Source of the DNA: Bacilli bacterium
Lineage (GTDB): Bacteria > Bacillota > Bacilli > Paenibacillales > KCTC-25726
Direction: 5' to 3'
Assembly (NCBI GenBank): GCA_036381315.1
Contig: DASVDB010000028.1
Coordinates: forward strand, 1 to 34,711
Length of the DNA: 34,711 nt
Shown: piece by piece, positions 15,602-23,892 of the stretch
Numbering within the stretch: the first letter of the stretch is position 1
Layout of the letters: every line of letters begins with the position of its first letter
Position numbers and translations under genes: made by a program
The notes under the pieces: model-generated
Seen by the model: the letters and a program-made list of their open reading frames with translations, nothing else
What the model was told of the DNA's origin: nothing
The model's database searches: none

Positions 15602-16339
15602 TTGATCAACAATGGCAGAGTCGAGTTTGGCGCGAATTATCTCCGCAGCGAAGCGCAACTTTCCCTGCTGGCCTTAATGCACAGCAGAACGGTGCTTGAA
15701 AGCATCGATTATGTTTCGACCGGCACGATTTCCTATGCGGAGGGAGATATCCTGGAAGTGGAGATCTTCGACACCGAACGATTCTCGCTGGGCGAGACCT
15801 TAAAGGTTACCGTCTATTCGCCCATCGGGATTTTCACGTTCTACTCCACAATCATTGCCAGGGCGGAAGATGCGTTAATGATTTTCCATCCCCCGGAGCA
15901 CCAGAAGAAGTTCGGAGAGAAGCGGGATTATCCCCGCATACCGGTTACGAAGGAGGCCTCGATTATTAGTTTAAGCGCTCCAAGCGAAACGGACGTTATT
16001 TCGCCGGACCTGCCGCTTGCAGTCAGTTTGCGGAATATGAGCATGGGCGGCATCGGATTTGTCGTGGAAGAAACGTTGCATATCCCGGAACGCGCACGAT
16101 TAACGCTGGAACTGGAATTTGACGAGCCGTTCGCCTGTACGATGGAAGTTGTCAGAAACAAGCCGGAGACGGATGGCTTCAACTACATCGGCGCGAAATT
16201 TGTCGATTTGCAAGATCCGTTGTTTTCATTTTTGCGCAGTTACATCCTGCACGCGCAGGTGGAACTGTATTATCAAAACAAAATCGCCAACAAACATGAT
16301 CAAAGCAAAGAAAAACGCCACTATCGTTCATTGGTATAG
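15602..16339 (+). CDS. PilZ-domain (YcgR-like) cyclic di-GMP effector
   Basis: A protein of about 245 aa with an N-terminal YcgR-like beta-barrel region (about 1-100) and a C-terminal PilZ domain. The c-di-GMP-binding RxxxR motif is R108-R112 in RDYPR, and the second motif reads NMSMGG at 145-150 (D/NxSxxG). Such proteins bind c-di-GMP and commonly act on the flagellar motor or exopolysaccharide machinery; the target here is unknown. The start is taken as TTG 15602 because GAAGGGGG lies nine bases upstream; an ATG at 15572 is in frame but lacks a ribosome site. Expression is controlled by the upstream riboswitch, so c-di-GMP governs both level and activity of the protein. Confidence 0.85.
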   Translation: MINNGRVEFGANYLRSEAQLSLLALMHSRTVLESIDYVSTGTISYAEGDILEVEIFDTERFSLGETLKVTVYSPIGIFTFYSTIIARAEDALMIFHPPEHQKKFGEKRDYPRIPVTKEASIISLSAPSETDVISPDLPLAVSLRNMSMGGIGFVVEETLHIPERARLTLELEFDEPFACTMEVVRNKPETDGFNYIGAKFVDLQDPLFSFLRSYILHAQVELYYQNKIANKHDQSKEKRHYRSLV

Positions 16340-16351
16340 CGGGCGGCCCGC

Positions 16352-16387
16352 ATCCTTCCGGATTAATTCGGAGGGATTTTTTTTGTC
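16352..16387 (+). terminator. Rho-independent terminator after the PilZ gene
   Basis: Nine-base-pair stem ATCCTTCCG (16352-16360) / CGGAGGGAT (16369-16377) with one G-T wobble and an eight-base loop, followed by a run of seven or more T. Confidence 0.85.
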
Positions 16388-16554
16388 CTGATGCATCTGT
16401 ACCACTATAATGCCTAAACTGTAGCAACAAATTGGCGAATAAAAGTAAAAAATATCACAGTCCAATAAATACCTGTATATTATACTAAAAGAGCTTTTTT
16501 TTATTTGCTGACAGCCGCAAAAAATGTGTGTTCAGAAGCGGGTGATGGCGTTTA

Positions 16555-16569
16555 CAACATTTATTGTTG
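16555..16569. promoter_or_regulatory. Palindromic candidate operator CAACA-N5-TGTTG
   Basis: A perfect inverted repeat CAACA (16555-16559) TTTAT TGTTG (16565-16569) overlaps the -35 element of the downstream promoter. A related half, TGTAGCAACAA at 16420-16430, is the exact reverse complement of TTGTTGCTACA at 16564-16574. The arrangement suggests a repressor or redox regulator site for the oxidoreductase genes. I do not recognise the regulator. Apart from these and a TATACT-like sequence near 16485, the 343-base gap 16340-16682 shows nothing else. Confidence 0.45.
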
Positions 16570-16595
16570 CTACATTTTTTAGTTGCTGTTATGAT
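16567..16595 (+). promoter_or_regulatory. Candidate promoter of the 2-oxoacid:ferredoxin oxidoreductase operon
   Basis: TTGCTA (16567-16572), a 17-base spacer and TATGAT (16590-16595), giving a leader of about 80 bases before the start codon at 16683. Confidence 0.55.
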
Positions 16596-16682
16596 GATAT
16601 TAAAACCAAAATTTGAATTTTTCTTGAACAAAATTAGGTGCGTTTTTGGTTGCAAGTCCAGATGGGAAAGGGGATACATGGC

Positions 16683-17696
16683 ATGTCAACCGTATTGCCG
16701 AAAGTGAATGAGCTTGGTTTTTTTCAGTTGCGGCTGGAATCGATCGGCGGATTGGGCGCCAATTTGGCCGGGAAGATGCTGGCGGAAGCCGGGGTGGTAG
16801 GCGCGGGACTGAACGGCGTGAGCTTCTCGTCTTACGGTTCGGAGAAAAAAGGCTCGCCCGTGAAAGCGCATATCCGCTTTTGTGATCCGGAGACGAAAAT
16901 ACGCGACACTTCTCCGGTCGAGCGGCCGCATGTGGTTGGTATTTTCCATGAGAATTTGGCCAAGACAATCAACGTTGTCAGCGGCATTTACGAGGACAGC
17001 ATCGTACTGGTCAATTCCACAAAAAGCCCGGAAAAATTGAAAGAAAAACTGAAAATGGTTGCGGGGACCATTGCCGTAATCGATGCCACCGGCATTGCCC
17101 TCGAGGAAAACAACCGCGTAAACATGGCGATGTTAGGCGGTTTATTCCGTTTATGCAGCTTTTTGGACCCGCAAATTATGCGCGATGTCATTCGCAATTC
17201 CCTGATCAAAAAATATCCGCAGGCGGTGGAACCGGCGCTGCGCACCTTCGAGCGCGGGTACAACGAAGTAAAGTCCCAGACGTTCGCCTTGCCGAAAGGC
17301 GCGCAAATGCCCGCCTACACGCGCATGGATACTCCCATTCTCGGCTACGAAACGCAGGCGATTGGCGGGACGATTATCAATCCCGGCAACAGCATCCTGA
17401 AAGATTTAAGCATTTCGCGTTCCGGGATGATGCCGCATTTCGATCAGGAAAAATGCATCCATTGCGCCAACTGCGACAATGTTTGCCCGGATTTCTGCTT
17501 TGTTTGGGAAGAACAGCCGGATAAAAAAGGCCGCCCGCAAATGTTCCTGCAGGGCATTGACTATCAATATTGCAAAGGCTGCTTGAAGTGCGTCGTCGCT
17601 TGCCCCACGGATGCGCTTACCGAGGCGCGCGAATACGACGACGGCTACGCGGATGAACACAGAGTGGCCCATCGCTGGAATTTGATAGCGAATTGA
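16683..17696 (+). CDS. 2-oxoacid:ferredoxin oxidoreductase, fused gamma + delta (ferredoxin) subunit
   Basis: A protein of 337 aa joining a gamma (coenzyme A-side) domain (about 1-190, beginning LRLESIGGLGANLAGKML) to a 2x[4Fe-4S] ferredoxin-like delta domain. The two cluster motifs are CIHCANCDNVC (C258, C261, C264, C268) and CKGCLKCVVAC (C297, C300, C303, C307), each followed by P. It would carry electrons from the thiamine centre of the partner subunit to ferredoxin. ATG 16683 is used because AAGGGG lies nine bases upstream. The alpha-beta fused subunit starts 28 bases after its stop, giving a two-gene operon. The fusion order differs from the common four-gene delta-gamma-alpha-beta form and from one-chain PFOR. 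Confidence 0.85.
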   Translation: MSTVLPKVNELGFFQLRLESIGGLGANLAGKMLAEAGVVGAGLNGVSFSSYGSEKKGSPVKAHIRFCDPETKIRDTSPVERPHVVGIFHENLAKTINVVSGIYEDSIVLVNSTKSPEKLKEKLKMVAGTIAVIDATGIALEENNRVNMAMLGGLFRLCSFLDPQIMRDVIRNSLIKKYPQAVEPALRTFERGYNEVKSQTFALPKGAQMPAYTRMDTPILGYETQAIGGTIINPGNSILKDLSISRSGMMPHFDQEKCIHCANCDNVCPDFCFVWEEQPDKKGRPQMFLQGIDYQYCKGCLKCVVACPTDALTEAREYDDGYADEHRVAHRWNLIAN

Positions 17697-17724
17697 AATC
17701 CCTAATTAAAATCGAGAGGTGAGC

Positions 17725-20037
17725 ATGCCGATGGCGATTGAGATTAAACGCGAAGTGGGCGCCGGGAAAGTGGAACAGCGCATGGTGTACGAATCCGGCA
17801 ACGAGATGGCCGCCTACGCCGCGCATCAGATCAACTACCATATCATGGGGTATTTTCCGATTTCGCCTTCCACCGAAGTTGCGCAATTTCTGGATTTAAT
17901 GAAAGCAAACGGCCAACATGACATCAAGCTGATTCCGGCGGACGGCGAACATGGTTCGGCCGGAATATGCTACGGCGCCTCCACGGGCGGCGGCAGGGTA
18001 TTCAATGCGACCAGCGCCAACGGTTATCTGTATATGCTGGAACAGATGCCGGTGCAATCGGGGACGCGGTTTCCGATGGTCATGAACCTGGTTTGCCGTT
18101 CGGTGTCCGGCCCGCTCGACATTCACGGCGATCACTCCGATCTGTATTATGCGCTTTTAACCGGCTGGCCGATCTTGCTTGCGCGCGATCCGCAGGCGGT
18201 TTACGACATGAACCTGATCGCGCTGAAACTCGCGGAGGATCCGGAGGTGCGCCTGCCTGTCCTGGTCGCGTTTGACGGTTATTTTACTTCGCACCAAAAA
18301 CGCCGGGTTTGGACGATCGCCGAGCGCGAAGACGTGCTGAACTTCGTGGGCAAAACTCCGCCGGACGGTTTCTTGCATACGCTCGACCGCAACAATCCGA
18401 TAACGGTCGGACCGTATATGAACGAGCCGGACTATATCAACAACTGCTATCAACAATCCGTAGCAATGTATAACGCCGAAAAAGTATACGACCGCATCCG
18501 CCAGGAATATGCGGAGCTTACCGGACGCGATTATCCGCACCTTGACTTGTACCGCATGGAAGATGCCGAAGTGGCGGTTTTCCTGCTCAATTCCGCTGCC
18601 GAGATCACCAAGGATGTGGTCGACCAGCTGCGGGAAAAAGGCGTCAAGGCGGGTTCGATCTCGCCCAATATCATCCGCCCGTTCCCGGCAAAACAAATCG
18701 CCGAGGCGCTGCGCAACGTCAAAGCCGTAACCGTCGGCGATCGTGCGGACGGATACGGCGCGCACGGCGGCAGCATGGCGAATGAAATCAAAGCCGCCCT
18801 GTATACCGCGGGCAACCGCGACACGCTGGTCATCAACCGGATTTACGGCCTAGGCGGCAAAGACTTTTATGCGGAAGACGCCCAGCACTTTTTCCAACTG
18901 GCGATTGACGCGGCAAACAGCGGAAAAGTTGCTGTGCCATACGATTATTGGGGCCACACGCCCGGCGACCCGGAAAAAGCGCCGAAGCGCATTGTCAGCC
19001 CGTTGAAATACGAAGATCTGAAAACAGGGCTGATCACGGTAAAACAAGATGAGGAAACAGGCAAGCTGAGCGTGAAAATCCCGCCGCTGCGCAACCTGAC
19101 GGGAAAACCGAAGCGGATTTCGTCCGGTCACGGCGCCTGCCCCGGTTGCGGCATTTTCTCCGGCCTGGAGCTGTTCTTTAAAGGCATTGAAGGCGATATC
19201 ATCGCCCTTTTCCATACCGGATGCGCCATGGTAACCACCACAGGGTATCCGTATTCCGCGCATAAAGCGACTTACATTCACAATCTGTTCCAAAACGGCG
19301 CCGCCACCTTGTCCGGGTTGGTCGAAATGTTCTGGCAGCGGAAAAAACGCGGCGAACTGGATCATCTTGGTTTGAAGGACGACTTCACGTTCGTCATGAT
19401 CACGGGCGACGGCGGCATGGATATCGGGATGGGGCCGGCCATCGGCGCGGCGTTGCGCGGTCATAAGATGATCATTGTCGAATACGACAACGAAGGCTAC
19501 ATGAACACGGGCGCGCAATTATCGTATTCCACGCCGCTCGGGCACAGAACTTCAACGTCCAACGTCGGCAAGTATCAAGGCGGCAAGCTGTTCCATCATA
19601 AAGATACGGCGCAGATCATGGCGGCGACCAACATCCCGTATGTGTTTACCGGATCGGAGTCGCATCCGCAGGACCTCGTGAAAAAGGGCGCCAAAGCGCA
19701 ATGGTACGCGCAACATGAAGGGCTTGTGTACGGCAAAATTCTGATCACTTGCCCGCTTAACTGGTTATCGCAAGAAAAAGACGGCTGCACGATTTTGGAA
19801 AGGGCTGTCGACTCCTGCTTCTTCCCGCTATATGAAGTGGAGCGCGGCATTACCAACATCACCTATAACCCGGAGGAAAAAGGCAAGCGGATTCCGGCCA
19901 GCGAATGGCTGAAGATGATGGGCAAAACGAGACATTTGCTCAAACCGGAGTATGCCGAAACGCTGCGCGAATTTGAACAGGAAATCGAACGCCGCTGGCG
20001 GAAGCTGAAAGCAAAGCACGAGCATCCGGACCTGTAA
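17725..20037 (+). CDS. 2-oxoacid:ferredoxin oxidoreductase, fused alpha + beta subunit
   Basis: Catalyses reversible CoA-dependent oxidative decarboxylation of a 2-oxoacid, probably pyruvate, with ferredoxin as acceptor. The 770-aa chain has an alpha half (about 1-400) with YFPISPSTEVAQ, DGEHGS and VCRSVSGPLDIHGDHSDL. A beta half (about 455-770) follows, with CPGCG (C472, C475), HTGCAMV and the thiamine diphosphate motif GDGGMDIGMG (561-570) running to YDNEGYMNTG. The cluster-type cysteines of the beta subunit, including one in ITCPLNW, are present. The start is ATG 17725 after GAGAGGTG; a GTG at 17719 falls in the ribosome site. Substrate specificity (pyruvate versus other 2-oxoacids) is not certain. 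Confidence 0.87.
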   Translation: MPMAIEIKREVGAGKVEQRMVYESGNEMAAYAAHQINYHIMGYFPISPSTEVAQFLDLMKANGQHDIKLIPADGEHGSAGICYGASTGGGRVFNATSANGYLYMLEQMPVQSGTRFPMVMNLVCRSVSGPLDIHGDHSDLYYALLTGWPILLARDPQAVYDMNLIALKLAEDPEVRLPVLVAFDGYFTSHQKRRVWTIAEREDVLNFVGKTPPDGFLHTLDRNNPITVGPYMNEPDYINNCYQQSVAMYNAEKVYDRIRQEYAELTGRDYPHLDLYRMEDAEVAVFLLNSAAEITKDVVDQLREKGVKAGSISPNIIRPFPAKQIAEALRNVKAVTVGDRADGYGAHGGSMANEIKAALYTAGNRDTLVINRIYGLGGKDFYAEDAQHFFQLAIDAANSGKVAVPYDYWGHTPGDPEKAPKRIVSPLKYEDLKTGLITVKQDEETGKLSVKIPPLRNLTGKPKRISSGHGACPGCGIFSGLELFFKGIEGDIIALFHTGCAMVTTTGYPYSAHKATYIHNLFQNGAATLSGLVEMFWQRKKRGELDHLGLKDDFTFVMITGDGGMDIGMGPAIGAALRGHKMIIVEYDNEGYMNTGAQLSYSTPLGHRTSTSNVGKYQGGKLFHHKDTAQIMAATNIPYVFTGSESHPQDLVKKGAKAQWYAQHEGLVYGKILITCPLNWLSQEKDGCTILERAVDSCFFPLYEVERGITNITYNPEEKGKRIPASEWLKMMGKTRHLLKPEYAETLREFEQEIERRWRKLKAKHEHPDL

Positions 20038-20051
20038 ACAATAAAAAATCG

Positions 20052-20081
20052 GCCACCGATTGCGAAATCGGTGGCTTTTGA
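20052..20081. terminator. Bidirectional terminator between the oxidoreductase and LysM/3D genes
   Basis: Perfect ten-base-pair stem GCCACCGATT (20052-20061) / AATCGGTGGC (20066-20075) with a GCGA loop. It is followed by TTTTGATTT rightward and by CGATTTTTTATT leftward, so it can serve both convergent genes. Confidence 0.85.
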
Positions 20082-20103
20082 TTTAGGCGCACGCCGCCAA
20101 ACG

Positions 20104-20904
20104 TCACATGATTTTTTTTTCATCTTCGGACAGCACGTATACTTTCCGATTTTTCTTCACACCGAACTTGCGAGCCTGCTTGACGTCATTCATAAACACG
20201 TCGATTTTTGCGCCTTTGATGGCGGAGCCGGTGTCTTCGGCTGTACGGAAGCCGATTCCCTCGATATATACTTTTGTGCCGATAGGGATGACCTTCGGAT
20301 CGACGGCAATTGTGCGCCCTTCCTGCGCATGCGTTCCGCTTGCGGTGATGCCGTACAGCGGATGGCCAGGCCTTTTGCCTGTAGATTCAACTCCGGCGGT
20401 ATAAGCGGTCAAAGTCGCTTGTAAAACCTTTACTACGCTTGTTTTTTCATCTATCGCCGGAATGGATTCAAATGTTTTTGCCCCCGGAATATGTAATACA
20501 GTCCCGATCTGCAGTAGCCTCGGCTCGTTTATATGATTTTTTGTTTGCAATAATTCGACCGAGGTGCCGAAAAGTTTGGCGATTCCGTATAGCGTGTCGC
20601 CTTTTTTGACTGTATAGGTGATGTCCGCTTGTGTCTGCTTGTTTGCGGCGTTTATCGGCGCGGCGGGTTGTTTGGCCGGTGTGGCGCGAGTTTTGGCGAC
20701 AATGGAGTTTGCTTTCGCTGCCGATTGCGCCGCCGATTGTCCCGCCGATTTTGTTATCGCCGGCACGCTAGTTTGATATGATTGCGCAGCAATTGCGCGT
20801 TCAGCTTTTGATCCTGCGAGGCCGTTGGCCCGAGCGGTTAAGGCGGCCATGAGGCTCAAGCAAGCCAAAACGAATGTCGCGCGCAAGATGAAATGCTTAG
20901 TCAA
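20104..20904 (-). CDS. Secreted LysM + 3D-domain cell-wall protein
   Basis: A secreted protein of 266 aa, similar in layout to B. subtilis YocH. It has a positively charged N-terminus with a hydrophobic core (signal peptide about 1-27), an Ala/Gln/Lys-rich low-complexity linker (about 30-95) and one LysM peptidoglycan-binding domain (96-139, YTVKKGDTLYGIAKLFG). A C-terminal 3D domain (about 165-262) follows, with the conserved aspartates in VDPKVIPIG, EDTGSAIKG and KIDVFMND. The 3D fold is a catalytic-type double-psi barrel, so it probably cuts or remodels peptidoglycan. The start is TTG 20904, nine bases after AGGAGG. Confidence 0.88.
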   Translation of the reverse strand: MTKHFILRATFVLACLSLMAALTARANGLAGSKAERAIAAQSYQTSVPAITKSAGQSAAQSAAKANSIVAKTRATPAKQPAAPINAANKQTQADITYTVKKGDTLYGIAKLFGTSVELLQTKNHINEPRLLQIGTVLHIPGAKTFESIPAIDEKTSVVKVLQATLTAYTAGVESTGKRPGHPLYGITASGTHAQEGRTIAVDPKVIPIGTKVYIEGIGFRTAEDTGSAIKGAKIDVFMNDVKQARKFGVKKNRKVYVLSEDEKKIM

Positions 20905-21009
20905 GTGATTCTCCCTCCTTGCTACTAGAATTTCCCGTTTTTCACGAGACTATACAGCAGGAGGAAGAATATTTGGGAAATGCGAGAATGGAAGAAAAGG
21001 ATAAGACGA

Positions 21010-21651
21010 TCAGTCGGAGCTTTGAATAACCAGAAGCAAGCCGGAAGAAATGGTGATTTCGCCTTCATCCGCCGTGATCATGTTGCTGATGCCGAGCGAT
21101 TGTCCGATTTGCAATGTGGCGTCGACAAGCGGATATTGGAAGCCCTGCAGGTTGATGCCGGCGACTGTCAACGTGAACGGCAGCAGCGAGACATGGGTGA
21201 AGCGGCTTTTGCGGATGACGGTCCGGCTGTCAATCAGCCGGATTTCGTTTTTTTCGCCGCAGATGCGACACGGGATGCCTTGCTCCACCGCCCGCCGCAA
21301 CAGGTGCACATTGGCAAGCGTATGGTCAAAGCGCGTGCCGATTGCGCCGCACAACACAATTTCGCTTGGCGCCGGCCGCAATTTAAGCGCCGTGTCAAAC
21401 GCCATCTCCGTATCGGTCAAATCCTTCATCACCGGATCGCAGGCGAAAAATTGGCCGCTTTTTTCCCGGATGATGCCGAGCTGCCCGGCATTGACGGAAT
21501 CGAAATCACCCAGGGCGATATCGGGCCGAATGTCGTGCTCAAGCAAAAACCATGCGCCCCGATCGGCGCCGATAATCAAATCATGTTCCTGAATTTCGGC
21601 AAGCGCCCACTCTCCCAGTTGCCCGCCCGAGAAAATTACAACGCGTTGCAT
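21010..21651 (-). CDS. thiN: Thiamine pyrophosphokinase
   Basis: Transfers pyrophosphate from ATP to thiamine to give thiamine diphosphate, the cofactor of both the PDH E1 and the 2-oxoacid:ferredoxin oxidoreductase in this window. The product of 213 aa matches the Bacillus ThiN length. It shows SGG near the N-terminus, GADRGA, ALGDFDS, KDLTDTEMA and GAIGTRFDHTLAN in order, then the C-terminal thiamine-binding half ending in GISN and GLLLVIQSSD. ATG 21651 is chosen over an in-frame ATG at 21693 because it gives the family length and because the promoter at 21704-21732 would make the longer form nearly leaderless. Confidence 0.88.
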   Translation of the reverse strand: MQRVVIFSGGQLGEWALAEIQEHDLIIGADRGAWFLLEHDIRPDIALGDFDSVNAGQLGIIREKSGQFFACDPVMKDLTDTEMAFDTALKLRPAPSEIVLCGAIGTRFDHTLANVHLLRRAVEQGIPCRICGEKNEIRLIDSRTVIRKSRFTHVSLLPFTLTVAGINLQGFQYPLVDATLQIGQSLGISNMITADEGEITISSGLLLVIQSSD

Positions 21652-21703
21652 GTCGCGCCCGACCTTCCACAAAGAAAATATTTGATGAATCATCAATACC
21701 GTT

Positions 21704-21732
21704 ATTGTAAAACCAGCCCGTTACGAAGGCAA
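21704..21732 (-). promoter_or_regulatory. Promoter of thiN
   Basis: On the leftward strand, TTGCCT (21727-21732), a 17-base spacer and TACAAT (21704-21709) lie in the gap between the lipid kinase and thiN. The predicted start of transcription is about 45 bases before the thiN start codon. Confidence 0.6.
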
Positions 21733-21745
21733 ATGTCATATTCAT

Positions 21746-22675
21746 TCAGGGACGTTCGGAATCGGCATTTGCAGCGGGCTTGATAACGGGGAGCGCGTTC
21801 GCCAGCACCCGGATCTCGAGCGGCGTTTCCCCGGCAAATTCCCCGTCTTTATGCACTGCCAAGGGGGTCTCGGAACGAATGAGAATATGGCTTCCCCGGT
21901 GAAAATGGACGGCCGGGTGCATCGCATGCTTTCCGGAATATACAAGCGGAAATACACGCAAAAACTCCAATTTGCCGATGCGGTTTACGATGCAAATTTC
22001 CGCTTGCCCGTCATCGGGCCGCGCCGTGGGGCATATTTTCATGCCGCCGCCGATATAGGGGATGTTCGCGGTAGCGACAAGCCAGACGTCCGGATAGACG
22101 AACGTTTCGCCATCCACGACCAACTCCACGGAAACAGGTTTGTAAGCAAACAATACCCGGACGACGGTGAGAAAATAGGCGAGAAAGCCTAACCCGATGC
22201 GGTTCAGCCACTTTTTATAGGCGGCGCGGTTGGTTTCCTGCGCCACTTTGCCGTCGAAGCCGGCGCCGATTGAGCTGGCGGCGATGCCTTGCCTAAGCGA
22301 AAGAATGTCAATGGAAAGCGGCTTCGTGTCGGCAAACAATAATTTGAGCGCTTCCATTTGATCTTTTGGGATGAGATGTCCGCGGGCAAAGTCGTTTCCC
22401 GATCCGGCGGGGATATGCCCGAAAGGGAGCATGCTGTTGGCTTGAAAAAGACCGGTTATAACCTCATTTACGGTTCCGTCGCCGCCTAACGCCACGATTT
22501 TCCGAAATGTTTGCGCGGATGCCATGCGCTGCGCATACACGCTTGCGTCTCCGGGCTTTTCCGTAAACAAAACTTCATAAGGCCGGTTTTCCTTAGCCAA
22601 AGCGCGGGCGATTTTTTTCCAGGTTTTTTTGCCGCGTCCGTTGCCGGAAACGGGATTGACGATAAAACCGATCAT
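21746..22675 (-). CDS. Diacylglycerol kinase-family lipid kinase (YegS/BmrU-like)
   Basis: Predicted to phosphorylate diacylglycerol or a related lipid at the cytoplasmic face of the membrane. The 309-aa protein has FIVNPVSGNGRG at its start, the nucleotide-binding LGGDGTVNEV (GGDGT at 64-68), PAGSGNDFARG, and the later GAGFDG, all in family order and length. ATG 22675 follows GGAGGA by five bases; an upstream in-frame extension to 22774 has no support. The physiological substrate among the several paralogues found in Bacilli is not decidable here. Probably transcribed separately from thiN, which has its own promoter. Confidence 0.85.
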   Translation of the reverse strand: MIGFIVNPVSGNGRGKKTWKKIARALAKENRPYEVLFTEKPGDASVYAQRMASAQTFRKIVALGGDGTVNEVITGLFQANSMLPFGHIPAGSGNDFARGHLIPKDQMEALKLLFADTKPLSIDILSLRQGIAASSIGAGFDGKVAQETNRAAYKKWLNRIGLGFLAYFLTVVRVLFAYKPVSVELVVDGETFVYPDVWLVATANIPYIGGGMKICPTARPDDGQAEICIVNRIGKLEFLRVFPLVYSGKHAMHPAVHFHRGSHILIRSETPLAVHKDGEFAGETPLEIRVLANALPVIKPAANADSERP

Positions 22676-22764
22676 GGATTTCCTCCGCTTTGCCGGTTGG
22701 ATAGGTTCTGTCATTATTTTGCGGGTTGCGTCGCCATTTGTAAAGAAAAATCGAAACGGGCAGT

Positions 22765-22794
22765 TTGCCAACAAAAGCGGGTAAAGTCTATAAT
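22765..22794 (+). promoter_or_regulatory. SigA-type promoter of the aldo/keto reductase gene
   Basis: TTGCCA (22765-22770), an 18-base spacer and a perfect TATAAT (22789-22794), about 50 bases upstream of the start codon. Confidence 0.75.
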
Positions 22795-22844
22795 ATTAAC
22801 CAGGAAGAGGTACTGCCAAATACAGAAGATAGGGGTTGGGAAAG

Positions 22845-23798
22845 TTGGAGATGAAATACCGGAGGTTAGGTAGATCGGGACTGAAGGTAAGCGAGATCAG
22901 TTTGGGCAGCTGGCTTACATACGGCAATTCCACGGAAAAAGAAACGGCGACCAAAACGATAGACAAAGCATATGAACTGGGCGTCAACTTTTTTGATACC
23001 GCCAACGTGTATGCGCACGGCGAAGCGGAAAAAATCGTCGGGGAAGCTTTGCGGCGGTATCCGCGGGAGTCTTACGTCGTCGCGTCCAAAGTGTTTTGGC
23101 CGATGGGCGATGGGGTAAACGAACGCGGTTTGTCGCGCAAGCATGTGTTTGAGCAGGCGCATGCCACGTTAAAGCGGCTTGGGCTTGATTATATCGATAT
23201 TTACTATTGCCATCGCTATGATCCCGAAACACCGGTGGAAGAAACGTTGCGGACATTCGACGATCTTGTGCGCCAGGGCAAGGTGCTGTATATCGGCGTC
23301 AGCGAGTGGACGGCGGCGCAAATACAGGAAGGGCTGCGGGTTGCGGATCGTTATTTGCTTGATCGGATTGTCGTAAATCAGCCTGTATATAATATGTTCA
23401 ATCGATATATAGAAAAAGACGTCATTCCGGTAAGCGCGGCGAACGGTATCGGACAAGTGGTCTTTTCGCCGCTTGCGCAAGGTGTATTGACCGGCAAGTA
23501 TAAACGCGGCGCGGCGATCCCGCAAGGAACCCGCGCGGCCGATCCGAAGTCGAACGCGTGGATCAAAAACTTGCTGACAGACGATGTGCTGTCCAAAGTC
23601 GAGAAGTTGACGGAGATCGCTCGCGAACTGGACATGTCGCTTGCGCAGTTGGCGCTTGCCTGGATTTTGCGCCAGCCCAATGTGGCCAGCGCGTTAATCG
23701 GCGCAAGCCGTCCCGAACAAGTGGTTGAAAATGTCGCCGCGGTAGGCAAAACGATCCCGCAAGAAGCGCTGGAACGCATCGAGGCCATTTTGGCATAG
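22845..23798 (+). CDS. Aldo/keto reductase
   Basis: An NADPH-dependent oxidoreductase of about 317 aa with a TIM-barrel fold, closest in motifs to the voltage-gated potassium channel beta-subunit-like AKRs. The catalytic tetrad is visible: D51 and Y56 in FFDTANVYAHG, K82 in VVASKVFWP and H123 in YYCHRYDP. The C-terminal cofactor region contains SPLAQGVLTGKY and LIGASRPEQV. The start is uncertain between TTG 22836, TTG 22845 and ATG 22851. TTG 22845 is preferred because AGGGG lies nine bases upstream. It is a single-gene unit with its own promoter and terminator; the substrate is unknown. Confidence 0.85.
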   Translation: MEMKYRRLGRSGLKVSEISLGSWLTYGNSTEKETATKTIDKAYELGVNFFDTANVYAHGEAEKIVGEALRRYPRESYVVASKVFWPMGDGVNERGLSRKHVFEQAHATLKRLGLDYIDIYYCHRYDPETPVEETLRTFDDLVRQGKVLYIGVSEWTAAQIQEGLRVADRYLLDRIVVNQPVYNMFNRYIEKDVIPVSAANGIGQVVFSPLAQGVLTGKYKRGAAIPQGTRAADPKSNAWIKNLLTDDVLSKVEKLTEIARELDMSLAQLALAWILRQPNVASALIGASRPEQVVENVAAVGKTIPQEALERIEAILA

Positions 23799-23824
23799 CC
23801 CGCAATAAAGGAACGATGTGAGTT

Positions 23825-23858
23825 GGGGCCGCGTAGAAGCGGCCTCTTTTGCGGTTTT
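23825..23858 (+). terminator. Rho-independent terminator after the aldo/keto reductase gene
   Basis: GGCCGC (23827-23832) / GCGGCC (23839-23844), extended outward by one G-T and one G-C pair, with loop GTAGAA. It is followed by TTTTGCGGTTTTT. Confidence 0.7.
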
Positions 23859-23892
23859 TGAATATTTTGCTTCGCTGGAAAGAAGTGAATGA

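Noticed and set aside
20973-21029. A 19-codon frame on the + strand starting TTG with AGGAGG upstream, between the LysM/3D gene and thiN
   Set aside because: Very short, overlaps the 3' end of thiN on the other strand, no recognisable peptide features and no promoter; the purine-rich AGGAGG is likely coincidental.
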